A stretch of DNA of 24,770 nt. Source: AWTP1-13 sp035258605 (GTDB lineage: Bacteria > Pseudomonadota > Alphaproteobacteria > Rhizobiales > Hyphomicrobiaceae). Within the stretch, counting starts at the first letter, position 1. Every line of letters starts with the position of its first letter. Position numbers and translations under genes: made by a program. This document shows, in pieces, positions 7,709 to 15,529 of this stretch. The stretch is taken from contig DATFXD010000361.1 of the NCBI GenBank assembly GCA_035258605.1, forward strand, positions 1 to 24,770, written 5' to 3'. The notes under the pieces are model-generated. The model made no database searches and had not been told where the DNA came from. It was given only the letters and a program-made list of their open reading frames with translations.

Positions 7709-8113
7709 TTAGCGGCGCGGCACCAGCCGCACCACCACATCGATATGCGATATTTTCAGGTCGGCGGGCGGCTCCGGCAGGCCATCGACGCGGATGCTGT
7801 CGCCGGGGATGTCGACCAGCCGACCCTGTTCCTCGACAAAAAAGTGATTGTGATTCGACGTGTTGGTATCGAAGTAGGCGCGCTGCCCGCCGATCGCGAT
7901 CTCGCGCAGCAGGCCTGCGCTCTTGAATTGATGCAAGGTGTTATAGACGGTTGCCAGCGACACCCGTTCGCCTGCGCGCACCGCCTCCTCGTGCAACAGC
8001 TCGGCCGTGACATGGCGATCGCCATTGGCGAACAGCAAGGTCGCGAGCGCGATCCGTTGCCGCGTCGGGCGCAGTCCGGCGCGCCGTAATAGCTGAGAAA
8101 CTGAGTTGGCCAT
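7709..8113 (-). CDS. irr: Irr-type Fur family transcriptional regulator
   Basis: Haem-responsive iron regulator of the Fur superfamily, which in Alphaproteobacteria represses or activates iron and haem genes and is degraded or inactivated on haem binding. The 134-residue protein begins with a winged-helix domain: LRRAGLRPTRQR (9-20), HVTAE, then SLATVYNTLHQF (52-63), the recognition helix typical of Fur/Irr. The dimer domain contains FDTNTSNHNHFFVEE (81-95). Rhizobial Irr has three adjacent histidines there for haem; here the motif is His88-Asn89-His90. No N-terminal haem regulatory Cys-Pro is present. The stop is TAA; no strong Shine-Dalgarno site precedes the ATG. It is divergent from fabA, with 255 bases between. 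Confidence 0.92.
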   Translation of the reverse strand: MANSVSQLLRRAGLRPTRQRIALATLLFANGDRHVTAELLHEEAVRAGERVSLATVYNTLHQFKSAGLLREIAIGGQRAYFDTNTSNHNHFFVEEQGRLVDIPGDSIRVDGLPEPPADLKISHIDVVVRLVPRR

Positions 8114-8179
8114 AGCACAGGCTCTGCCGGTGGGGACGTTCGCCAGGCCTGCGCCTGAACGACTGGCGTCCCCGCGTCT

Positions 8180-8208
8180 TTGAAATTGCCGTTCTTTGCA
8201 AGTATATG
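8180..8208 (+). promoter_or_regulatory. Likely sigma-70 promoter of fabA
   Basis: TTGAAA (8180-8185), a 17-base spacer and TATATG (8203-8208) read toward fabA and match the housekeeping promoter pattern well. Transcription would start near 8215, leaving a 5' leader of about 150 bases before fabA. I see no convincing Irr-box-like palindrome in this divergent region. The sequence was matched by eye only. Confidence 0.5.
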
Positions 8209-8368
8209 TCGCCCGTCCCGGCGGGGCAACGGCCCTCGTAGCCCGCGCCGCCGGCAGCGGCCAAGCAAGCAGCTTTTGACCGGTGGACGAGTATGATAGG
8301 ACATCCCGGCCTGGGCCAGGACGACGCAAGCGCCGTACGCGCACCGAGATTTTCGTAGAGGGAGGGCG

Positions 8369-8902
8369 ATGCCCGAGCGCGTTGCAACCTACGAATATGC
8401 AGATTTGCTCACCTGTGGCCGCGGCGAACTGTTTGGTCCGGGCAATGCCCAGTTGCCCCTGCCGCCGATGCTGATGTTCGACCGAATCGCGTGCATTTCC
8501 GAGCTGGGCGGCGCCCACGGCAAGGGCCAGGTGGTGGCCGAGCTCACGGTTTCGGGGAACCGGTCGCTCGACTGGTTCTTTGCCTGCCATTTCAAGGATG
8601 ACCCGGTGATGCCGGGTTGCCTCGGGCTCGATGCCCTATGGCAACTGACCGGCTTTTTCCTGGGCTGGCTCGGCGCCCCCGGCAAGGGTCGGGCGCTGGG
8701 CGTGGGGGAGGTCAAGTTTACCGGGATGGTGATGCCGACGACCAAGACCGTCGAATACGTGGTCGACCTGAAGCGGGTGGTCCTGCGTCGATTGAAGCTC
8801 GCCATTGCCGACGGGGTGATGAAGGCCGATGGCCGCGTGATCTACGCGGCGACCGACCTTCGTGTCGGGCTGTTCGAGGCCGGCGAGCAGCCAGCGACCT
8901 AA
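8369..8902 (+). CDS. fabA: 3-hydroxyacyl-ACP dehydratase/isomerase FabA
   Basis: Bifunctional enzyme of type II fatty acid synthesis that dehydrates 3-hydroxydecanoyl-ACP and isomerises trans-2- to cis-3-decenoyl-ACP, the branch point to unsaturated fatty acids without oxygen. The protein is 177 residues, close to the usual 170. The catalytic His74 lies in FFACHF and Asp88 in CLGLDALWQL, the FabA signature that separates it from FabZ. The ATG at 8369 is preceded by GAGGGAGGGCG. It is followed by fabB (70-base gap) and fabI, forming the standard alphaproteobacterial fabA-fabB-fabI cluster, and is divergent from irr. Confidence 0.97.
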   Translation: MPERVATYEYADLLTCGRGELFGPGNAQLPLPPMLMFDRIACISELGGAHGKGQVVAELTVSGNRSLDWFFACHFKDDPVMPGCLGLDALWQLTGFFLGWLGAPGKGRALGVGEVKFTGMVMPTTKTVEYVVDLKRVVLRRLKLAIADGVMKADGRVIYAATDLRVGLFEAGEQPAT

Positions 8903-8972
8903 GGGTGCATGATCCCTCAAGCGGGTTTGGCATGGTGAAGAGCGGCACGGCGATGCCAAGAAAGGTCTTGCA

Positions 8973-10202
8973 ATGAGACGCGTGGTCGTCACGGGGATGG
9001 GTATCGTGTCCTCGATCGGCAACAACACCCAGGAGGTGCTGGCCTCTCTGCGCGAAGCCCGCTCCGGGATCGTGTTTGCGCCGAAGTACGCCGAGCTTGG
9101 CTTTCGCTGCCAGGTGCACGGGGCGCCGAGCCTGGAATGGGAGGCGATGGTGCCGCGCAAGGCCCGCCGCTTCATGGAGGCCGGGGTCGGCTGGTGCTTC
9201 GTGTCCATGGAGCAGGCGATCCGCGATGCCGGGCTTGAGGCCAATGACGTCGTCAACGAGCGCACCGGCATCATTATGGGCTCGGGCGGGCCGTCGACGC
9301 GCGCCATCGTTCGCGCCGCCGATGTGACGCGCGAAAAGGATCCCAAGAAGATCGGCCCGTTCGAGGTGCCCAAGGGCATGTGCTCGGGCCCGTCCGCCGC
9401 GCTGGCGACGGCGATGCAGATCAAGGGCATCAACTACTCGATCTCGTCGGCGTGCGCGACCTCGGCGCATTGCATCGGCAATGCCGCCGAGCTCATTCAG
9501 TGGGGCAAGCAGGACGTCATGTTCGCGGGCGGCTGCGAGGAACTCGACTGGACCTTGTCGTCGTTGTTCGACGCCATGGGGGCGATGTCGACCAAGTTTA
9601 ACGCCACGCCGACCCGCGCGAGCCGGGCCTACGACAAGGACCGCGACGGCTTCGTGATCGCCGGCGGCGCCGGCGTGATCGTGCTCGAGGAACTGGAGCG
9701 CGCCAAGGCGCGCGGCGCCAAGATCTATGCCGAGCTCATTGGCTATGGCGCCAATTCCGACGGTTTCGACATGGTGGCGCCCTCCGGCGAGGGCGCCGCG
9801 CGCTGCATGCGCATGGCAATGCAAGGCTTCGACGGCAAGGCCGTCGGCAAGATCGACTATATCAATCCGCACGGCACCGCCACGCCGGTCGGCGACGAAC
9901 GGGAAATCGAGGCCATCCGCCAGGTGTTCGGCAGCAACCTGCCGCCGATCTCCTCCACCAAGTCGCTGACCGGCCACTCGCTCGGCGCCGCCGGCGTGCA
10001 GGAGGCGATCTATTCGCTGTTGATGCTCAACAATCGCTTCATCTGCGAAAGCGCCAACATCGAGCATCTTGACCCCGCCTTTGCGGACGTGCCGATCTCG
10101 CGCCAGCGGCAGGACGACGTCAATCTCAGCTGCGTCATGTCCAACAGTTTCGGGTTTGGTGGCACCAACGCAACGCTCATTCTCAAGCGTTACGATCCAT
10201 GA
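8973..10202 (+). CDS. fabB: 3-oxoacyl-ACP synthase I FabB
   Basis: Condensing enzyme that elongates acyl-ACP with malonyl-ACP; FabB is the form that accepts the cis-3-decenoyl-ACP made by FabA. The 409-residue protein is full length. The Cys-His-His triad is visible as Cys161 in SSACATSAHC, His300 in NPHGTATPVGD and His335 in SLTGHSLGAAG, with Lys330 just before. The start follows an AAAGGT site by 7 bases. The direct link to fabA and the wording of the active-site loops favour FabB over FabF. A 103-base gap separates it from fabI. Confidence 0.97.
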   Translation: MRRVVVTGMGIVSSIGNNTQEVLASLREARSGIVFAPKYAELGFRCQVHGAPSLEWEAMVPRKARRFMEAGVGWCFVSMEQAIRDAGLEANDVVNERTGIIMGSGGPSTRAIVRAADVTREKDPKKIGPFEVPKGMCSGPSAALATAMQIKGINYSISSACATSAHCIGNAAELIQWGKQDVMFAGGCEELDWTLSSLFDAMGAMSTKFNATPTRASRAYDKDRDGFVIAGGAGVIVLEELERAKARGAKIYAELIGYGANSDGFDMVAPSGEGAARCMRMAMQGFDGKAVGKIDYINPHGTATPVGDEREIEAIRQVFGSNLPPISSTKSLTGHSLGAAGVQEAIYSLLMLNNRFICESANIEHLDPAFADVPISRQRQDDVNLSCVMSNSFGFGGTNATLILKRYDP

Positions 10203-10305
10203 TCGGGAGTGCCGCCATTCACCGCAGTGCCGGCGTTTTCAGAGGGCAGGTCGGAGGCTTGTCATCGAGCGCAGGGCCCGCTGAGATCGCAAGAGGAACG
10301 ACGTC

Positions 10306-11175
10306 ATGACGCACAAGGATATGGCTCAGGCCGGGCCGCTGATGGCAGGCAAGCGTGGCCTCGTCATGGGCGTGGCCAACGACCGTTCGATCGCGTGGGG
10401 GATCGCCCGCATGCTGGCCGGCCACGGGGCCCAGCTGGCTTTCACCTATCAGGGCGATGCCTTCGGCCGGCGTGCGGTGCCGCTCGCCAAGTCGGTCGGC
10501 TCCGACATCATCGTCAGCTGCGATGTGCTCGATCTCAAGAGCGTCGACAACGTTTTTGCCGAGATCAAGCAAAAATGGGGCAGTCTCGACTTTGTGGTCC
10601 ACGCGCTGGCCTTCTCCGATCGGCGCGAGTTGTCCGGGCGCTACGCCGATACCACGCGCGAGAACTTCACCAACACCATGGTGATCTCCTGCTTCAGTTT
10701 CACCGAGGTGGCCAAGCGCGCCGCCGCCCTGATGCCGGCCGGTGGCTCGCTGTTGACATTGACCTTCTCGGGGGCCACCCGCTGGGTGCCGTCCTACAAC
10801 GTGATGGGTGTGGCCAAGGCGGCGCTCGAGGCCTCGGTTCGCTATTTGGCCGCCGACCTCGGCGCGCAGGCGATCCGCGTCAATGCGCTGTCAGCCGGGC
10901 CGATGCGCACCCTGGCCGGGGCCGGCGTTGCCGATGCGCGCGTGATCTTCAACTATCAACGCGATCACGCGCCGTTGCGACGCACGCCGACGCTCGATGA
11001 AGTTGGCGGCTCGGCGCTCTATCTGTTGTCCGACCTCGCCGGCGCCGTGACCGGCGAGGTGCATTTCGTCGACTGCGGCTACAACACGGTGGCGATGCCC
11101 AGCCTCGACTTTTTGAAGGCGCACGAGCAGGAGGCGGCACCGTCCGGTCGCTCTCCATCCGAGGCCGCGGAATAG
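10306..11175 (+). CDS. fabI: Enoyl-ACP reductase FabI
   Basis: NADH-dependent short-chain dehydrogenase that reduces trans-2-enoyl-ACP in the last step of each elongation cycle; the target of triclosan-type inhibitors. The 289 residues include the cofactor site GVANDRSIAWG (22-32) typical of FabI, and the Tyr-x6-Lys pair Tyr164/Lys171 in SYNVMGVAK. The tyrosine that lies ten residues before the catalytic one in E. coli (Tyr146) is Phe154 here. The position of E. coli Gly93 is Ala (HALAFS), as in many other FabI. The start is preceded by AGAGGAA about 9 bases away. The C-terminal 25 residues are a polar tail. Confidence 0.95.
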   Translation: MTHKDMAQAGPLMAGKRGLVMGVANDRSIAWGIARMLAGHGAQLAFTYQGDAFGRRAVPLAKSVGSDIIVSCDVLDLKSVDNVFAEIKQKWGSLDFVVHALAFSDRRELSGRYADTTRENFTNTMVISCFSFTEVAKRAAALMPAGGSLLTLTFSGATRWVPSYNVMGVAKAALEASVRYLAADLGAQAIRVNALSAGPMRTLAGAGVADARVIFNYQRDHAPLRRTPTLDEVGGSALYLLSDLAGAVTGEVHFVDCGYNTVAMPSLDFLKAHEQEAAPSGRSPSEAAE

Positions 11176-11225
11176 CGCGGCGCCGCTTGATTGTTCGCGC
11201 GCCACCGCCGTGGCATCCTGGCGGC

Positions 11226-12074
11226 ATGATCGGCGTCTTCGATTCCGGGCACGGCGGCCTCACCATCGTTCGCGAGCTGGTCGGGCGCTTCCCGCATCTT
11301 GCCTACGTCTATCTGGGCGATCACGCCAATGTGCCCTATGGGGAGCGTCCCTCCGAGGCGATCGTGGCATTGACGCGCCGAGGCGTCGATCACCTGTTCC
11401 GCACCGGCTGCCGGCTGGTTTTGCTCGGCTGCAATACCGCCACCGCGGTGGCGGCGCGCAGCCTGCAGCGCGGCTGGCTGCCGGCCAGCAGCTGGCGCGG
11501 CCACAATGTGCTGGGGATCGTGGCGCCGACGGTGGAGGCGGCCACCCAGACCCCCTGGGCGGTGGCAACGCCGCAATACCCGCAGAAGTACAACACCGAC
11601 GTCATCGCCGTGTTCGCCACCGTGCGAACGGTGGCCTCCGAGGCCTACCCTGAGGAAATCCGCAAGCGCTGCCCCAAGGCGACGGTGGTGCAGCAGGCGT
11701 GCGCCGGTCTGGTCGATGCCATCGAGGCCGGGGCCAGCGATGGAGCCATGGAGGCGCTGGTGGCGGATCAGGTGCGTGCCCTGTTGGCCAAGACCGCGGG
11801 CGAGCCACCGCACCGGGCGATCCTCGGCTGCACGCACTACCCGCTGGTCGAGCACCTGTTCCGCCGTCAGCTGCCGCCGTTGACGCGCATCCTGTCGCAG
11901 CCGCGCGCCGTCGCCGATAGTCTCGAAGATTATCTTGTGCGCCATCCCGAGTACGCCGCGGCCGGGCGCGCAAAGCCACCGGTGCTGCTGACGACCGGCG
12001 ATGCGGCGAACGTCAATCGCATGGCGCGGCTGTTCTGGGGCGAGGCCCCGGCCTTTCGGCAGGTGGCGCTCTAG
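11226..12074 (+). CDS. murI: Glutamate racemase
   Basis: Cofactor-independent racemase making D-glutamate for peptidoglycan. I chose the ATG at 11226, where the protein starts directly with the family N-terminus IGVFDSGHGG; an upstream TTG would add 13 residues with no family match. The product is 282 residues. The two catalytic cysteines are Cys69 in LLGCNTA and Cys202 in LGCTHYP; GDHANVPYGE (31-40) is the substrate loop. FDSGHGG replaces the commoner FDSGVGG. A segment around 114-150 (TPQYPQ to KRCP) differs from the E. coli type but keeps the fold pattern. It follows fabI by 50 bases with no visible terminator, so it may be read with the fab genes. Confidence 0.93.
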   Translation: MIGVFDSGHGGLTIVRELVGRFPHLAYVYLGDHANVPYGERPSEAIVALTRRGVDHLFRTGCRLVLLGCNTATAVAARSLQRGWLPASSWRGHNVLGIVAPTVEAATQTPWAVATPQYPQKYNTDVIAVFATVRTVASEAYPEEIRKRCPKATVVQQACAGLVDAIEAGASDGAMEALVADQVRALLAKTAGEPPHRAILGCTHYPLVEHLFRRQLPPLTRILSQPRAVADSLEDYLVRHPEYAAAGRAKPPVLLTTGDAANVNRMARLFWGEAPAFRQVAL

Positions 12075-12078
12075 GGCA

Positions 12079-12120
12079 GGCGCGCGCCTCCTCGGCGCGC
12101 GCCCAGCGACCGGCCGCTGG
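12079..12120. terminator. Two tandem GC hairpins between murI and ARPP-1 gene
   Basis: GGCGCGCGCC (12079-12088) is repeated at 12094-12103; as it is its own reverse complement, the two form a perfect 10-bp stem with loop TCCTC. A second stem follows, CCAGCG (12103-12108) with CGCTGG (12115-12120). They fill the 53-base gap between convergent stops. No T-tract is present, so a bidirectional terminator is inferred from symmetry and position. Confidence 0.6.
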
Positions 12121-12127
12121 CCTCCGG

Positions 12128-13189
12128 CTATTTGGCGAGATAGCTCTTGTGCACCCATTTGCCGTCGACGCTGCGCGCCTCGGTGAACAGCGCCGCGCTG
12201 CCGTCGCGCGTTTCCTGGCGCATGCCGGCGGCGCTCGCCTGTTCGGAAGGCGCCCCCTTTTCGGCTTCGGCCAGGAACTGATCGGCGCTGGCGGCGGCCG
12301 GCGGCGGCGCCGCGGCGGCCCCGGTCCGTTCGCCGATCGCCTCGGTGATCACGGCCGCCAGCTGCTTGTCCCACATCTTGCGGAACATGGCGTTGGACGG
12401 ATAAAGGTTGGCACCCGTCAGCTGGCCGTTGATGGCCACCACATAGCCCAGGATGTCGGCGTCGGCTTCGCCCGTGCCTTTGAGCGCTGCCAGGTACGCG
12501 GCGCGGGCGTCCTTGAGCTTCTCGTTCTCGAGGCTGAGCTGCAGGCTGGTTCCCGAGGCCGGCGAGGCGACCGGGCTGTTGAGGCCGTTCGCGAGTTTAT
12601 GCTGCGTCGCCGCCACCGAATCCCAGACCCGTTTCTGCTTGACGGCGGTGTCGCCGCCGGCGGTGAGCTCGCCGGCCGGCGCATAGCCGGGGCTGGGCTT
12701 GGCCGGCGGTGCCGCCATCGCCAGCAAGGCGGCGCGGGACGGCATCGCCTCGCCGGCGCTTGAGAATTTCGCCGCGTCTTCCTTGCCGCGCTTGGTCCAG
12801 CGGCCTTGCTCGACGCAGAACGAGGCGATTGGCAGCCGGCCGGACTTGGCCGGCAACAGGAAGCTCACCGTCAACACGCGATCTTGCTTGCCGCCCTTGA
12901 CGATGTCGCCGGCTTGCACGAACACCTGTTCGCTTCCCCGGTTCTCGATTTCGAGGTCATTGACGCGGCCGGTTTCGATCACCTCGACCACGCCCTTGGC
13001 GACGGCCTCGGCCAAGGTCAGCGGCACCGGGCCTGCTGCACTTGGGCCGTGTACAAAGTAGATTGCCAAATTGTCATGGGCGTGCGGCCCCGATAGCCGC
13101 ACGCCTTGTTCGGCGAGCGCTGGACCACTTTGCACACCGAGCGCAGCGAAGGCTGCCGCTGCAACAGGAGCAACAGACCACAGGCGCAT
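12128..13189 (-). CDS. Secreted ARPP-1 family (DUF6569-like) protein
   Basis: Residues 27-290 or so resemble the ARPP-1 domain, remembered from proteins associated with ADP-ribosylglycohydrolase, rhodanese and phosphatase genes; the biochemical role is unknown. Recognisable pieces are DNLAIYFVHG (39-48), VIETGRVNDLEIENRG, VFVQAGDIVKGGKQDR, SFCVEQGRW, FSSAGEAMPSR and the late YPSNAMFRKMW. An N-terminal signal peptide with cleavage after ALA (24-26) predicts export to the periplasm or beyond. An Ala/Pro-rich linker of about 30 residues separates a last basic segment ending in GKWVHKSYLAK. The ATG at 13189 is preceded by an AAAGGG site. It lies 156 bases behind dut, so it likely has its own promoter. 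Confidence 0.85.
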   Translation of the reverse strand: MRLWSVAPVAAAAFAALGVQSGPALAEQGVRLSGPHAHDNLAIYFVHGPSAAGPVPLTLAEAVAKGVVEVIETGRVNDLEIENRGSEQVFVQAGDIVKGGKQDRVLTVSFLLPAKSGRLPIASFCVEQGRWTKRGKEDAAKFSSAGEAMPSRAALLAMAAPPAKPSPGYAPAGELTAGGDTAVKQKRVWDSVAATQHKLANGLNSPVASPASGTSLQLSLENEKLKDARAAYLAALKGTGEADADILGYVVAINGQLTGANLYPSNAMFRKMWDKQLAAVITEAIGERTGAAAAPPPAAASADQFLAEAEKGAPSEQASAAGMRQETRDGSAALFTEARSVDGKWVHKSYLAK

Positions 13190-13345
13190 GTCTCAACCCT
13201 TTCTCGAGGACTAGACGGATGTGCGCTCTTTACGCGGTGTTTTTGGCTGCGCCGCGATGCTCCGTGGGCGAAAGGAGGGTGGCGGTGCGGCCGCATCGTG
13301 GTGAAACGCTCCGCACGAGGATTAACGCGCTGTAATCTATGTCGG

Positions 13346-13888
13346 TCAGCGCTGGGCCGGCCGCGGGCGCTTGCGAGGAGGGCGTGGCGCGGCGGCGTTG
13401 CTGCCGGCAACGCCGGTCGAGCCGAAGCCGCCAGCGCCGCGCCGCGTCGGCGACAGCTTGCCGATCAGCTTGAGGCTAACCCGCGCCACCGGCTGGAACA
13501 CCAGTTGCGCGATGCGCTGGCCGCGGCAAACGGTGAACGGCTGATCGGAGAAGTTGGCGAGCAGCACCTTGACCTCGCCACGGTAGTCGCAATCGATCGT
13601 GCCGGGACTATTGAGCACGCTCACGCCGTGCCGCAGCGCCAGCCCCGAGCGCGGCCGCACCTGCGCCTCGAGGCCCGGCGGCAGGTCGAGCACCAGCCCG
13701 GTCGGGATCAGGGCGCGGGCGCCGGGCGCCAGCTGCAGCGGCCGGCGGCGGTCAACGGCGGCGATCAGATCCATGCCGGCGGCGCCGTCGCTTTGATAGG
13801 CCGGCAGGTCGAGGCCGCGGGCGTGCGCCAGCTGCCTGGTCCCGACCGTCAAAACCTCAGCTGCGGCCGGCGGCGGCTTGCGCGTCAT
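13346..13888 (-). CDS. dut: dUTP diphosphatase
   Basis: Trimeric dUTPase that hydrolyses dUTP to dUMP and PPi, keeping uracil out of DNA and feeding thymidylate synthesis. All five motifs are in order: AGMDLIA (37-43), PRSGLA (79-84), GTIDCDYRGE (96-105, with Asp99 as the catalytic base), RIAQLVF (125-131) and RGAGGFGSTG (150-159). The 180-residue protein has a 20-residue basic Pro/Arg tail after motif five, somewhat longer than usual. The ATG overlaps the coaBC stop (ATGA), giving the well-known coaBC-dut pair with probable translational coupling. Confidence 0.97.
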   Translation of the reverse strand: MTRKPPPAAAEVLTVGTRQLAHARGLDLPAYQSDGAAGMDLIAAVDRRRPLQLAPGARALIPTGLVLDLPPGLEAQVRPRSGLALRHGVSVLNSPGTIDCDYRGEVKVLLANFSDQPFTVCRGQRIAQLVFQPVARVSLKLIGKLSPTRRGAGGFGSTGVAGSNAAAPRPPRKRPRPAQR

Positions 13889-15477
13889 GTCAGGGCGGTG
13901 TTCTCGGCGAGCCACGCCGCGGCGCGGGCCACCAGCCGGCGCGCGACTTCGGCCTTGGGCAGGTCGGGCCAGTCCTCGACGCCGGCCGCCGTCACCAGGT
14001 GCACGGTGTTGCGATCGCCGCCCATGATGCCGGTGGTGGGCGAGACGTCGTTGGCAAGGATCCAGTCGGCGCCCTTGGCCTTGCGCTTCTTGAGCGCGTG
14101 CTCGACGACCGTGCTGGTCTCGGCGGCAAAGCCGATCACCAGCGGTGGGCGCCGTCCCGGCGGGGCACCGGCAATGGTCTTGAGGATATCGGGGTTCTCG
14201 ACCAGCTCCAGGCGCGGTGCCGCCAGGTTGGCGCCCTTCTTGATTTTCTGCGCCGAGGTGGTGGCGACGCGCCAGTCGGCGACCGCGGCGGCAAAGATCG
14301 CCATGTCGCACGGCAGCGCATTGAGCACGGCGTCGAGCATCTGTTGCGCCGTTTCGACCGCAACCAGATCGACGCCGGCCGGGGCGGCGAGCTGGCTCGG
14401 ACCGGCGACCAGCGTGACGCGGGCGCCGAGCGCCAGCGCCTCGGCGGCGATGGCGGCACCCTGTTTGCCCGACGAGCGGTTGGCGATATAGCGCACCGGG
14501 TCGATCGGCTCGTGGGTCGGGCCGCTGGTGACGATGACGTGCCGCCCGGCCAGCGGGCCGGGAGCGCGGCCGCGCTCGGGCGAGGCTCCGGTGGCAGCGG
14601 CCGGCGCGCCCTGCCTTAAGCAGTCTTCGATCGCCGCCAATAGGTCGGGGACCTCGGCCAGCCGGCCGAGCCCCGCCTCGCCGGCCTCGGCCATTTCGCC
14701 GACCGCTGGTCCGACAAAGGCAATGCCGTCCGCCGCCAGCAGGCTGACGTTGCGCTGGGTGGCGGCATGCTGCCACATGCGCGGGTTCATGGCCGGGGCC
14801 ACCAACACCGGCTTGTCGGTTGCCAGCAGCACGCACGATGCAAGGTCGTCGGCGTGGCCGCCGGCCATCTTGGCGATCAGGTCGGCGGTGGCCGGGGCCA
14901 CCACGATCAGGTCCGCCTCGCGCGACAGACGGATGTGGCCGATTTCGCGTTCCTGATCGAGGTCGAAGAGATCGCTGAAGACGCGATCGCCGCTCAAGGC
15001 CGCCACCGACAGCGGGGTGACGAAGGCCTGCGCCGCCCGGGTCAGAACGGCGCGCACGGCAATCTGGCGCTCGCGCAGGCGGCGGATGAGGTCCAGGCAT
15101 TTGTAGGCCGCAATGCCGCCGCCGATGATCAAGGCGATGCGCTTGCCGGCGGCGGGCTCGCGCCGCTCCCCAGCCTCCACCGCCGCCTGCTGGCGGCGTG
15201 CCGGGCGGCCGCCCGAGGCGCGGCGCGGCAGCGGCGCGGGAAGGCGCTGAGCGGCCGGCACGGCTGCGGCCGTGATCGCCGCCGGGGCCGCGGCCCGGGC
15301 GCGCATGTAGGCCCGTACCCGGTCGGCGGTCTTGAGCGTGACGCTGTTGCCGCGCCGCAGGTTGGCAACCAGGTGGCCGTCGTTGACGGCGGCAACGCCG
15401 AATTTGGTTGGCGTCAGGCCGGTCGCCGCGAGGTAGCCCTCGATCTCGGCCAGGAGCGCCCGTGCCAGGGTGTGCAT
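13885..15477 (-). CDS. coaBC: CoaBC with extra N-terminal DNA-binding-like domain
   Basis: Bifunctional coenzyme A enzyme: the CoaB half joins 4'-phosphopantothenate to cysteine using CTP, and the CoaC half decarboxylates the product with FMN. CoaC spans about 111-285, with GGGIAAYK, catalytic His181 (GHIRL) and PAMN (228-231). The usual Cys of the substrate clamp is absent (EMAEAGEAGLGR), which I recall in other alphaproteobacterial CoaBC. CoaB spans about 311-525, with SGPTHEPIDPVRYI, NRSSGK (333-338) and AAAVADWR. Unusual is residues 1-60, a compact helical domain (SPTKFG-like TPTKFG, RRGNSVTLKTADRVRAYM) resembling small HTH proteins, then a 50-residue Ala/Pro/Arg linker. A GTG at 15180 could start a conventional CoaBC, but lacks a good ribosome site. 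Confidence 0.93.
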   Translation of the reverse strand: MHTLARALLAEIEGYLAATGLTPTKFGVAAVNDGHLVANLRRGNSVTLKTADRVRAYMRARAAAPAAITAAAVPAAQRLPAPLPRRASGGRPARRQQAAVEAGERREPAAGKRIALIIGGGIAAYKCLDLIRRLRERQIAVRAVLTRAAQAFVTPLSVAALSGDRVFSDLFDLDQEREIGHIRLSREADLIVVAPATADLIAKMAGGHADDLASCVLLATDKPVLVAPAMNPRMWQHAATQRNVSLLAADGIAFVGPAVGEMAEAGEAGLGRLAEVPDLLAAIEDCLRQGAPAAATGASPERGRAPGPLAGRHVIVTSGPTHEPIDPVRYIANRSSGKQGAAIAAEALALGARVTLVAGPSQLAAPAGVDLVAVETAQQMLDAVLNALPCDMAIFAAAVADWRVATTSAQKIKKGANLAAPRLELVENPDILKTIAGAPPGRRPPLVIGFAAETSTVVEHALKKRKAKGADWILANDVSPTTGIMGGDRNTVHLVTAAGVEDWPDLPKAEVARRLVARAAAWLAENTALT

Positions 15478-15484
15478 GCGGCCA

Positions 15485-15516
15485 CTGTTATGGGAAATTG
15501 CCCATTAGTCAATGGG
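15485..15516 (-). promoter_or_regulatory. coaBC promoter with interlocked inverted repeats
   Basis: On the minus strand TTGACT (15512-15507), a 16-base spacer and TAACAG (15490-15485) form a promoter-like pair ending 7 bases before the coaBC ATG at 15477. This places the likely start of transcription at or next to the ATG, and no Shine-Dalgarno site is present. On the plus strand ATGGG (15490-15494), CCCATT (15501-15506) and AATGGG (15511-15516) make two overlapping inverted repeats that share the middle arm and cover the spacer and -35. Confidence 0.45.
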
Positions 15517-15529
15517 TGACCGCGGCCGG

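Noticed and set aside
8114..8368. Possible Irr operator in the irr-fabA gap
   Set aside because: I found no sequence close to the known TTTAGAA-type Irr box palindrome by eye.
8718..10067. Long minus-strand open frame of 449 codons
   Set aside because: It is antisense to fabB and fabA, Arg/Ala/Gly/His-rich with no family motif; fabB is certain on the plus strand.
13106..14491. Plus-strand open frame of 461 codons
   Set aside because: It is antisense to dut and coaBC, both firmly identified by motifs.
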